A DNA stretch of 50,460 nucleotides. It comes from a virus. This document shows, piece after piece, positions 35,525-43,077 of this stretch. Numbering within the stretch: the stretch's first letter is position 1; each line of letters opens with the position of its first letter. The position numbers and the translations under genes were made by a program. The notes beneath the pieces are model-generated. The model saw only the letters and a list, made by a program, of their open reading frames with translations. It searched no databases and was not told the origin of the DNA. Where the stretch lies: positions 1 to 50,460 of IMG/VR virus record IMGVR_UViG_3300009008_000058. One strand, written 5' to 3'.

Positions 35525-37059
35525 TATTCGTTAATATCTATGCGTGGTGCAGTGAATTTCATATTACCTTTACTTTCACAAGTGTATGTCCCTTGAACTA
35601 AAGTATCCATATTTCCGCCAACATCTAAATCAACATTTCCACCAACGTCAATATCAGCATCTTTTTTAACATCAACTTTAGCATTATTCAATACTGTTAA
35701 ATCAACATTTCTATCAATTAGTCCTGTAACATCACCTTCAATATGCAAATCAATATGTCCAAATGAAGCAGGTAATGATTCACCTTTATAAACCCAATTA
35801 CCATTTTCTAATTTAATATCTTGTGGTTTAAATCCATCTTCAACTTCAATTGAATTTCCATATTCATCAATTGCATATTTTTGTGCTATTCGTGCTAATG
35901 AGTTATAATCATTAGCATCAAATGCTGATGCTATTTGAGATAGTGTATATAATGAAACATCCATCATAAAATATGTATTTTCATTAGTAGCACCATCGCT
36001 CGACATATCAGAAATTGTAATTTCTGCATCACCTTTAGTACCATCTGAAGATGTAGATATACTCATACTCACATAATATTGTCTTTGATTGCCATCCGCA
36101 TCTTCAGATTCTAACAGCTTAGAACCAGAGGATAACATATCAGAACCACTAATTTCCGTTGTAATTTTTATATCAATTGGTGGGTTCCATATAGCAATCG
36201 CTTGATTTTTAGTATATCCTTCTGGTGCCGCTTTATGTATTGCCGTTCCATCATCTGCATAAGTAACATGATCTGGTTCTTTAGGACCAACCCTCATTGA
36301 TACATTACCTCTTACTTCGCCGTTAACATCACCTTGAACTAAGAAGTCTACGTTCTCCCCAACATTAGCAGTAACAGATCCTGCACAAGATAAATTAACA
36401 TCTTCTGAAACAATAATATTTACATTACCTTTTACTTCAACAGTATCATTGCCAAGTATTAATTCGTAGTTATCTGCAACAACTCTTTCTATTTTAGATC
36501 CACCTGGTTGTACTTCATAATAAGTACCTGAATTATGTCTTTCTCTAATTCTAGTAGAACCAGGTGTATCATCGTATTCCTTAATATGACCAGACTCTGA
36601 TTCATATACATGGTTATATGGATATTGAGGAGCATAAGCAGAACGAGGTTGATAATTACCTTGAACCTCATAATCATTTGGATCTGGTCTACCTCTAACT
36701 CTTAAGTTATTATCTTCTTCCTCTAAATTTCTAGGGTATTTACCATTAGGATCGGTAAACCCCATTTGCGTGTTACCAAATTCGAATCCTGATTTGGTTG
36801 GTAATGAGCCCATAACCATAAAGTCTTGATGTTCTACATCAATAAATGCTCCAACAACCCACGAACCTTGTAATAGAAATGATGAATGACCAACACCTGA
36901 TATACCCGGTGATGTTGTTGTTCCCATAACCAAAGACCATGGAAGATCTTCAGTTTTAATTAAATCTTTTCTTGCGTCATGTACACCATGCACACGAACC
37001 TTTACTCTACCTTGTTTTTCAGGATCATATATATCCTCAACAATGCCATAATATATCAT
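35524..37059 (-). CDS. 5: Baseplate central spike gp5-like, no lysozyme domain seen
   Basis: This 511-residue protein (T4 gp5: 575) starts with the OB-fold of spike proteins (YYGIVEDIYDPEKQGRVKVR, then LPWSLVMGTTTSPGISGVGH). It continues with GNDTVEVKGNVNIIVSEDVN-like strand repeats and ends with a beta-helix of V/D/G repeats (about 440-505: VDVKKDADIDVGGNVDLDVG). The middle region (about 275-425) is Ser/Asp-rich and shows no Glu-Asp-Thr lysozyme signature, so the cell-wall-cutting domain of T4 gp5 appears absent. It overlaps the gp27-like gene by 4 bp. Confidence 0.88.
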   Translation of the reverse strand: MIYYGIVEDIYDPEKQGRVKVRVHGVHDARKDLIKTEDLPWSLVMGTTTSPGISGVGHSSFLLQGSWVVGAFIDVEHQDFMVMGSLPTKSGFEFGNTQMGFTDPNGKYPRNLEEEDNNLRVRGRPDPNDYEVQGNYQPRSAYAPQYPYNHVYESESGHIKEYDDTPGSTRIRERHNSGTYYEVQPGGSKIERVVADNYELILGNDTVEVKGNVNIIVSEDVNLSCAGSVTANVGENVDFLVQGDVNGEVRGNVSMRVGPKEPDHVTYADDGTAIHKAAPEGYTKNQAIAIWNPPIDIKITTEISGSDMLSSGSKLLESEDADGNQRQYYVSMSISTSSDGTKGDAEITISDMSSDGATNENTYFMMDVSLYTLSQIASAFDANDYNSLARIAQKYAIDEYGNSIEVEDGFKPQDIKLENGNWVYKGESLPASFGHIDLHIEGDVTGLIDRNVDLTVLNNAKVDVKKDADIDVGGNVDLDVGGNMDTLVQGTYTCESKGNMKFTAPRIDINE

Positions 37060-38228
37060 ATAATACCTCTAGATAATCTGATGTTTTGAGTATATAGGCC
37101 ACCTTCAAAATGATGATCTATTGCTGATACAATATAGTTATTTGCATACTTATTACTATACTTATCTTTAGGCGAATTGACTCTAACCACGGATGAATCA
37201 GAAACAATTAAGGTTACCATATTACCTACACATAAACCAGGAATTGCCGGAGTGTTATATGCATTAGCATTAATAGAAAAAGCAGTTGATGTATTATACT
37301 TAGCATGTGTCATTTGCATATCATTAGCTGATGTAAACAAAGAGGTTTCGGTGTTATCATACATATTAGCTCTATGAGGTTTAACCGAATTCGTGGCCGG
37401 TTTAGATGTTCCTCTAAATAAATCTTTATTATACGAAGAAGTATCTAAATTAATAAACTCTAAAGACTTACCTTTTATACCGGTGGATGAAACACCAATA
37501 ATATCTACATTATCATCAATAACAATATTCGTTGGTCTACCAATAGAATGTTTAATTGGGCCCTTATTAATTTCATCGGCAAAACCAAGTCGAGGTGATA
37601 TTTCAAATATAGGTTCCTGTTGTAGCATATTATATAAAGAATCTAATATAGTAACACCATTAATAAATAAATTTTGATACATAAAGAATGAAGTGCCTTC
37701 TTCATCATATGAAGTATTCTTTAATGTATCAATAACCTTTTTGGGTGATATATTAGGCGCAATATATTTACCTGTACTTAATGAGTCTTTCTTAATAACA
37801 AGATCATCAAATACAAAATACTCAACAAAAACATTACCAATAATATCTGTTGACTTACCCGAGTATGCCTTTGATACTAAGTGTGTGGCTGAAATGAAAT
37901 CATTAATAGACCCAAGTGATATTTGATATGTTTTCTTATGTGCTTCAGCACCAATATTAATATGTTTAATACCATTAAAGAAAAATGCATGCTTAATTTC
38001 TAAATCAAAATATGAAAAAGAAATATTAATAATTTCATCACCTGTTAAAATGATATTATCAATAATACCAGCATCATCAGTAACAGATAAAGTACCTACT
38101 AGGTCACCAGTAATGCTCTCTGCAATATTCAATGTGGTTACCATTGCACTTATATCAAAGCCTTGCCCTTTATAATTAAAGGATACTATGATTTTTTCTA
38201 AGGCATTGGAGTTAGTTAAACTCTTCAT
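37056..38228 (-). CDS. 27: Baseplate hub gp27-like protein
   Basis: This 390-residue protein has almost the length of T4 gp27 (391). It lies directly upstream of the spike gene, as the two form the hub-spike complex. Visible features: a strand-rich first domain (IIVSFNYKGQGFDISAMV, then LVGTLSVTDDAGI), a middle STDIIGNVFVEYFVFDDL segment and PPKKVIDTL-like line, a YQNLFINGVTILDSLYNMLQ stretch, and a C-terminal NNYIVSAIDHHFEGGLYTQN strand. gp27 bridges tube symmetry to the trimeric spike. It overlaps gp53 and gp5 by 4 bp each. Confidence 0.78.
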   Translation of the reverse strand: MKSLTNSNALEKIIVSFNYKGQGFDISAMVTTLNIAESITGDLVGTLSVTDDAGIIDNIILTGDEIINISFSYFDLEIKHAFFFNGIKHINIGAEAHKKTYQISLGSINDFISATHLVSKAYSGKSTDIIGNVFVEYFVFDDLVIKKDSLSTGKYIAPNISPKKVIDTLKNTSYDEEGTSFFMYQNLFINGVTILDSLYNMLQQEPIFEISPRLGFADEINKGPIKHSIGRPTNIVIDDNVDIIGVSSTGIKGKSLEFINLDTSSYNKDLFRGTSKPATNSVKPHRANMYDNTETSLFTSANDMQMTHAKYNTSTAFSINANAYNTPAIPGLCVGNMVTLIVSDSSVVRVNSPKDKYSNKYANNYIVSAIDHHFEGGLYTQNIRLSRGII

Positions 38229-38971
38229 TGACTAATTTCTATATTGAATTCTGATATTACTTCTGTTATTAAATCAGGCTTAATAACCTTAATTGATCTA
38301 TTTTTATCATTTAACATATCCTCATAATGATAATTAGTAAATGCTGTGGTGCCTGCACTTCTTGGCGCAGTAGGAACACCTGTTGAATCATCTAAATGAT
38401 ATTTTGGCGCGTAAGCATTAGAAACAATTGATGTACAGTTAATAGAATCATCAGCATTGCCTGGTGTATATATAGTTTCACCATTTTCATTAAATTCACC
38501 TGATATAATTTCAATGACTAAATACTTATTATTTCTATGTACTTCCTTTATGATACCTTGAGCACCAGAAGATGCTGTAACATTATTACCTACTTCAAAC
38601 TTAGGTGATGCCTTACCTGTAACAGAATTAGTATAATACATATCATCCGAAGTTATAGCAGCAATATGTTCATACTTTCTTTCACAATATTCTTTTAATT
38701 GTTGAGAAGACTTAGGCCAATCATTCCATATATTATTAATACCATTATTAATCATTAAGAAAGTCCAATAGTAATTGGTTGACCCATATAACCTATAACT
38801 TAATTGCTCAGGTCTTTCCCCATCATATATATTAATTAAATCATAAAATGTAGTATTATCAATTAATTCTTTTGATATTTTAGCAATGGATGATAAATTA
38901 GTAATATTATCATATATACCATCACCATTAATATCGTATTGAATAGTATTAAAATTTGTAAAGTATCCCAT
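38225..38971 (-). CDS. 53: Baseplate wedge protein gp53
   Basis: This 248-residue protein (T4 gp53: 196) shows the family pattern: IQYDINGDGIYDNITNLSSI, TTFYDLINIYDGERPEQLSY, LYGSTNYYWTFLMINNGIN, and WPKSSQQLKEYCERKY. The C-terminal half contains a small inserted strand domain (about 120-170). gp53 is a wedge component holding gp6, gp7 and gp25 together. It overlaps gp48 by 1 bp and gp27 by 4 bp. Confidence 0.92.
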   Translation of the reverse strand: MGYFTNFNTIQYDINGDGIYDNITNLSSIAKISKELIDNTTFYDLINIYDGERPEQLSYRLYGSTNYYWTFLMINNGINNIWNDWPKSSQQLKEYCERKYEHIAAITSDDMYYTNSVTGKASPKFEVGNNVTASSGAQGIIKEVHRNNKYLVIEIISGEFNENGETIYTPGNADDSINCTSIVSNAYAPKYHLDDSTGVPTAPRSAGTTAFTNYHYEDMLNDKNRSIKVIKPDLITEVISEFNIEISQ

Positions 38972-40314
38972 TAGTATCCTTCCTCAACATCAGCTCTATG
39001 TATAGGATGTATTTCTTGTAATTGAATATCCATTGAAATTTCAACCGGTTGTCCAGATTTTTTAAAGAATGAGGCTGAATTTGGATTGTATGTAATGTTT
39101 ACATTAGTTAATGCGACTTCAGGCATCTTTACCATACCCGCAACATTGTGAAATTTTATATCTAACATATTAGGAACTGTCATCGTAATATTAGAATGTT
39201 TAATAGGGTACATTGATGATCTGAATTGTTTTATAATTTTTTCTACTTGAATTGATTCAGAGATACTATCAGGCAAAAACTTGAAATTAAGAGAAAATTG
39301 TCTTAAATTAATAGACTTGAATTGCATATAATCATTAGGATTTATTGCCTTACCTAATAATCTTAATTCTTCATCACCAACCAATTTAATTGTTTGACCC
39401 ATTGTGGCCATTAATGACATATCGGAAAATCCTAATTGTGAAGCTGCAGCACCAATAAGGCCACCACCCATAAGAGCTTCACCTGCACCTGCGGCTAAAC
39501 CCACACCCATATCACCATTGAATTTAGGCTTTGTTACTGAGTCAACAGTGAATTTACCATCCTTATCTCTTAAGGCATTAGCAGCTTCAGCAGCATATGC
39601 CAAAGCCTTATTTGAATTTGGTGAATATTCTGCCGAATCCGAAATTTGCATTGATGGTGGCATATATAAAGCCACTCTAGCTATTGTGCTCCTAATTGGT
39701 TTCTGGTCAATTGAATTAGACATAGTGACCGCAGCATCAGCTATATAACCAAGCGCTGCAAGATTTGAAGCCCATCCAGCAGCTTTATTTGCTGTATTTG
39801 CCAATGCTGATTTATCACCAGGAGCTAATGTATTTGAGCCACCTGCATCAAAACCCAATGAGTTTGTTAAAGCCTTTACACCAGAACCAACAACCTTAGA
39901 CACAACAACACCTTTAATTAGTTTAGTACTTTCAAATTTATGGGCGGCTACATCATCCATAGTAGTAGATATTTCTTTAAAGTTAAATGATATGAATGGA
40001 TCATTAGATTCACTAGATATAATAGCATCATCACCTTTATCTGGGGTATGTGACATCCATGAATCATCCTTTTCTGGGTCTGATTCATACATGGATTCAT
40101 TTGCACCGGCTCCTAATGTTTCGGGGTATTGTAACATAGGTTTACTAGCAGAATAATTAGATCCACCAGAAGCCATAGCATCTAATGGATTATCACCTTC
40201 AAATATACCTTTCGCTCCTTCAATAACTGAGTTAACTGAGTCACCAACAAATTCAGTGGCTGAATCGAATGCTGAAGAAGCATAATTTGTTACGTCATCA
40301 AAAGAAAAGTCCAT
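38971..40314 (-). CDS. 48: Baseplate tail-tube cap gp48
   Basis: This 447-residue protein (T4 gp48: 364) has a disordered, Ser/Asp-rich N-terminus and an Ala-rich central region (about 150-290) with candidate hydrophobic segments such as GWASNLAALGYIADAA. A conserved C-terminal tube-like domain follows: FKSINLRQFSLNFKFLPDSI, VEKIIKQFRSSMYPI, and ISMDIQLQEIHPIHRADVEE. gp48 caps the hub and nucleates the tube with gp54. It heads the minus-strand baseplate operon, 27 bp after a late promoter that diverges from the gp4 promoter. Confidence 0.78.
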   Translation of the reverse strand: MDFSFDDVTNYASSAFDSATEFVGDSVNSVIEGAKGIFEGDNPLDAMASGGSNYSASKPMLQYPETLGAGANESMYESDPEKDDSWMSHTPDKGDDAIISSESNDPFISFNFKEISTTMDDVAAHKFESTKLIKGVVVSKVVGSGVKALTNSLGFDAGGSNTLAPGDKSALANTANKAAGWASNLAALGYIADAAVTMSNSIDQKPIRSTIARVALYMPPSMQISDSAEYSPNSNKALAYAAEAANALRDKDGKFTVDSVTKPKFNGDMGVGLAAGAGEALMGGGLIGAAASQLGFSDMSLMATMGQTIKLVGDEELRLLGKAINPNDYMQFKSINLRQFSLNFKFLPDSISESIQVEKIIKQFRSSMYPIKHSNITMTVPNMLDIKFHNVAGMVKMPEVALTNVNITYNPNSASFFKKSGQPVEISMDIQLQEIHPIHRADVEEGY

Positions 40315-40341
40315 TGTTTATATACCTTATACAATAATAGT

Positions 40342-40349
40342 TATTTATA
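40342..40349 (-). promoter_or_regulatory. Late promoter, baseplate operon
   Basis: TATAAATA on the minus strand, 27 bp upstream of the gp48 ATG. It lies five nucleotides from the oppositely oriented late promoter of gp4, so the two operons diverge from one small region. Confidence 0.7.
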
Positions 40350-40354
40350 CACAT

Positions 40355-40362
40355 TATAAATA
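40355..40362 (+). promoter_or_regulatory. Late promoter, neck/tube operon (leaderless type)
   Basis: TATAAATA on the plus strand ends four nucleotides before the gp4 ATG (40367). No Shine-Dalgarno sequence fits between them. Confidence 0.65.
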
Positions 40363-40366
40363 AGAC

Positions 40367-40870
40367 ATGCAAACATATAAAGGTAAGTACAAGGTTAAGT
40401 TTCCCGAGAAATACAAGGGTGATTATACCAAAGTAACATATAGATCATTTTGGGAAAAACAAACATTTAAATGGATTGAAAAACAAAAGAATGTACGTTG
40501 GTGGAATTCGGAGGAGACGATTGTTCCATACATCTGTGCCACCGATAATAAAACCCACCGCTACTTCATTGATTTAACAATTAAATTTACCAACGGCAAA
40601 GTACTTTTGGTTGAAATTAAACCACACGGCCAAACACAACCCCCAAAAAGAAAGAACCTTAACGAGGCAATGAGGTACATGAAAAATACTTCTAAATGGA
40701 GATATGCTAAACGGTACGCCGAGGACAGAGGTTACCATTTTGAAATATGGACAGAGAAAACATTAGAGGGATTTGGTATTAATTTACTTACTATGAAAAA
40801 TAGAGCATCAAAGACCAAAATGGGTAAGAAGGTTTGGAAGTCATTTAAAAAGATTAAGAAGAAGGTATAA
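40367..40870 (+). CDS. 4: Head completion protein gp4
   Basis: This 167-residue protein (T4 gp4, also gp50/65, about 150) matches the family in TYKGKYKVKFPEKYKGDYTK, YRSFWEKQTFKWIEKQKNV, WNSEETIVPYIC, DNKTHRYFIDLTIKF and VLLVEIKPHGQTQPP. The D...E-x-K array is that of TnsA/endonuclease-like folds, so it may cut or bind DNA. gp4 finishes DNA-filled heads before neck attachment. The gene begins the plus-strand operon, four nucleotides after a late promoter; the lysine-rich C-terminus ends inside the promoter of the next gene. Confidence 0.93.
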   Translation: MQTYKGKYKVKFPEKYKGDYTKVTYRSFWEKQTFKWIEKQKNVRWWNSEETIVPYICATDNKTHRYFIDLTIKFTNGKVLLVEIKPHGQTQPPKRKNLNEAMRYMKNTSKWRYAKRYAEDRGYHFEIWTEKTLEGFGINLLTMKNRASKTKMGKKVWKSFKKIKKKV

Positions 40871-40873
40871 ATA
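40866..40873 (+). promoter_or_regulatory. Late promoter of leaderless type
   Basis: TATAAATA overlaps the gp4 stop codon and ends five nucleotides before the ATG at 40879. It is the fourth case of the TATAAATA-N4/5-ATG arrangement in this window. Confidence 0.55.
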
Positions 40874-40878
40874 ACAAT

Positions 40879-41463
40879 ATGGGATCACTTTTCGACAAAT
40901 TAGAATCAGAAGCATATAGAGCCGGTATAACCAAAAGGTCTAAAGAAGCATCGAAATGGTTTAGGCAACAAATACAGGGCATGGGGCAAATTAACATGCA
41001 CAAGATGCTTAAGGATGAAAGATTAGAACAAAAAAAAGTTCCTCGCATTGGTGATATGTTCATGTATGTATATGATCCTAAAGGTAGAAAGACATTACCG
41101 TATTATGATAGATTCCCATTAACCATTATGGTTGGAAAAGCACCTGGTGGATTTTATGGACTTAATTTACATTATTTACCACTAAAACATAGAGCCATAT
41201 TTTTAGATAGATTGTCTGATATTGCAAATAATAAGAAATTCGACGAAACAACCAGAATAAAACTAAATTATAAACTATTAAAGGCCGCGAGTAAATACAA
41301 ATACTTTGCACCTTGTTTTAAACACTATTTAACCACCCACGTTGATTCAAAGATTATGAAAGTTCAAGCATCGGAATGGGATATTGCTATATTCCTACCA
41401 ACAGAGAATTTTGTTAGAAAATCTAAGAATTTTGTGTGGAATCAAAGTAAAAGGAAGTACTAA
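40879..41463 (+). CDS. Conserved T4-like late protein, function unknown
   Basis: This 194-residue protein is not assigned by me. It is basic and carries characteristic aromatic lines: MFMYVYDPKGRKTLPYYDRF, then TIMVGKAPGGFYGLNLHYLP, LKHRAIFLDRLSDIANNKKF, KYFAPCFKHYLTTHVDSKI and ASEWDIAIFLPTENF. It has no membrane segment. Its place between gp4 and the gp54-like tube initiator points to a neck, head-completion or tail-assembly role. T4 gp2 (DNA end protector) and gp3 are possible equivalents by position, but I see no clear similarity. Confidence 0.65.
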   Translation: MGSLFDKLESEAYRAGITKRSKEASKWFRQQIQGMGQINMHKMLKDERLEQKKVPRIGDMFMYVYDPKGRKTLPYYDRFPLTIMVGKAPGGFYGLNLHYLPLKHRAIFLDRLSDIANNKKFDETTRIKLNYKLLKAASKYKYFAPCFKHYLTTHVDSKIMKVQASEWDIAIFLPTENFVRKSKNFVWNQSKRKY

Positions 41464-41465
41464 TC

Positions 41466-42194
41466 ATGTTGCCAGTAGGAATAGACACATTAAAATCCAC
41501 CATTGGTAGACGAGGTGGTGTGGCTAGATCAAATAGATTTGCCATTTATATTACACACCCAAATAAAAAGCAAGGCCTTTTAAATACTGATTGGTCTGGC
41601 CTTGCATCCAATTTACTTACGACGGCAATACAACCAGGGCCAGGGAAGATAGATCCTATGGTGTTCTTTAATGACCCTAGGGATATGTTCCTATTATGTG
41701 ATTCTGTTCAACTACCAGGTCGAAGAATAGCGACAATGGAAAGACGTACCACACATAAAGCAATTAAGAAACCATATTCTTATCTTGTAGATGAAGTAAC
41801 ATTTACTTTTACTTTAACCAATGATTATTATATTAAGAAATATTTTGATTCTTGGCAAGATATGATTGTGTCTGGCTCCGATAAAGGCATTGCCTATAAG
41901 GATACATACACAACAGATATTGTTATTCAACAAATGGGATCAGGTAATGATTTTATACCAGCATATGGTGTTAAATTAATTAATGCATTCCCTATCTCTG
42001 TTGGTACAATAGATTTATCTAACCAGTCTGAAAATGATGTGGTGAAGGTAACAATAACAGTCGGGTTTGATGACTGGAAAGATGAAAGCTTATTAGATTC
42101 TGCAATGTCAGTAATCGATCAAGGTAAAAAGCTTTTAACTGGTACAGGAGCCCAATTCGATTCAATTTATAATAGCATGAAAGGATTTTTTTAA
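41466..42194 (+). CDS. 54: Baseplate tail-tube initiator gp54-like
   Basis: This 242-residue protein (T4 gp54: 320) has the tail-tube fold seen in gp19 and gp54: VARSNRFAIYI, LLCDSVQLPGRRIATMERRT, EVTFTFTLTNDYYIKKYFDS, YGVKLINAFPISVGTIDLS and VKVTITVGFDDWKDESLL. It could be a tube paralogue, but its place beside gp26 and gp29 favours the initiator that sits on gp48 and receives the first tube ring. A GGAAG ribosome site precedes the ATG. Confidence 0.75.
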   Translation: MLPVGIDTLKSTIGRRGGVARSNRFAIYITHPNKKQGLLNTDWSGLASNLLTTAIQPGPGKIDPMVFFNDPRDMFLLCDSVQLPGRRIATMERRTTHKAIKKPYSYLVDEVTFTFTLTNDYYIKKYFDSWQDMIVSGSDKGIAYKDTYTTDIVIQQMGSGNDFIPAYGVKLINAFPISVGTIDLSNQSENDVVKVTITVGFDDWKDESLLDSAMSVIDQGKKLLTGTGAQFDSIYNSMKGFF

Positions 42195-42197
42195 AAT

Positions 42198-42902
42198 ATG
42201 AATATATTACCAACAATTGAAGTGCCAGAGTATTCATTAGTTGTACCCTCATCTAATAAGAATATTAAATATAGACCATACTTGGTCAAAGAAGAAAAGA
42301 TACTACTAATAGCATTAGAGTCTAAAGATGAAACGCAGATAGAAAATGCTATTAATAATATAGTATTGAGTTGCACACAGAATATTACATTGGATGATTT
42401 AACTGTATTTGATCTTGAATATATCTTTGTTAAGATAAGAGCAATATCAGTGGGAGAAACAGCAGAATTAGGTTATAAATGTGGCGCGGAAGGGTGTGAT
42501 ATTGTAACAAATGTTAAAGTAAATTTTAATGATATTAAAGTGGTCGGTCTTGAAGATAATAATATGAGACATGACTTAGGTGATGGACTTATCATTGATT
42601 TAAAATATCCATCAATTGCTGATAAAGAAATATTTAAAGACATTGATGATGATGATATTATTATTACATCTGTGGCTAATTCAATTGATACCATTTATTA
42701 TGGGGATGAAATATACAATACAAAAACAATTGAATTGAGTGAAGTGATTGAGTTCTTAGGTAACTTAAATACTACTCAATTCAATCCATTGTTGGCAGGT
42801 GTACTTACAATGCCACATATCAATTATGATATTAAATGGGTGTGTAAATGTGGTGAAGAAAATCAAATAAGTTATAATTCATTATCTGATTTTTTTATAT
42901 AG
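42198..42902 (+). CDS. 26: Baseplate hub assembly protein gp26 (T4_baseplate family)
   Basis: This 234-residue protein (T4 gp26: 208) has the family lines SLVVPSSNKNIKYRPYLVKE, EKILLIALESKDETQIENAI and LDDLTVFDLEYIFVKIRAIS. Two cysteine pairs (YKCGAEGCDIV and WVCKCGEEN) could bind zinc. gp26 acts in hub assembly and is not in the virion in T4. The last codons are GAT TTT TTT ATA TAG; a slippery T-TTT-TTT at 42890-42896 allows entry into a 59-residue downstream frame. The next gene is the tape measure, the classic position of tail-assembly chaperones. Confidence 0.85.
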   Translation: MNILPTIEVPEYSLVVPSSNKNIKYRPYLVKEEKILLIALESKDETQIENAINNIVLSCTQNITLDDLTVFDLEYIFVKIRAISVGETAELGYKCGAEGCDIVTNVKVNFNDIKVVGLEDNNMRHDLGDGLIIDLKYPSIADKEIFKDIDDDDIIITSVANSIDTIYYGDEIYNTKTIELSEVIEFLGNLNTTQFNPLLAGVLTMPHINYDIKWVCKCGEENQISYNSLSDFFI

Positions 42903-43075
42903 CTCTTTCCAATAACTCCCTTGAAAATGTATACCGAGGGAATTTTATTATTGCGGAGGAGCATAACTTTACATTGAGTGAATTAGATAATATGATCCCT
43001 TGGGAAAGGGAAATATATGTAGCATTAATTGACAATAAAATTAAAGAAGAAACAAAACGATTAACTGAAGGTTAA
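42896..43075 (+). CDS. Candidate -1 frameshift extension of gp26 (tail chaperone T-domain-like)
   Basis: In the -1 frame an open stretch of 59 codons begins at the slippery site and ends at TAA 43073-43075, two bases before the tape measure ATG. It reads YIALSNNSLENVYRGNF, IIAEEHNFTLSELDNMIPWE, then REIYVALIDNKIKEETKRLT and EG. The MIPWEREIYVAL line is a coherent helical motif. Without frameshifting the only ATG would give 26 residues, with no ribosome site at the right distance; a GGAGGAG lies farther upstream (near a TTG). The fused product would be 292 residues. The frame is seen; the frameshift is inferred. Confidence 0.6.
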   Translation, partial: YIALSNNSLENVYRGNFIIAEEHNFTLSELDNMIPWEREIYVALIDNKIKEETKRLTEG

Positions 43076-43077
43076 CT

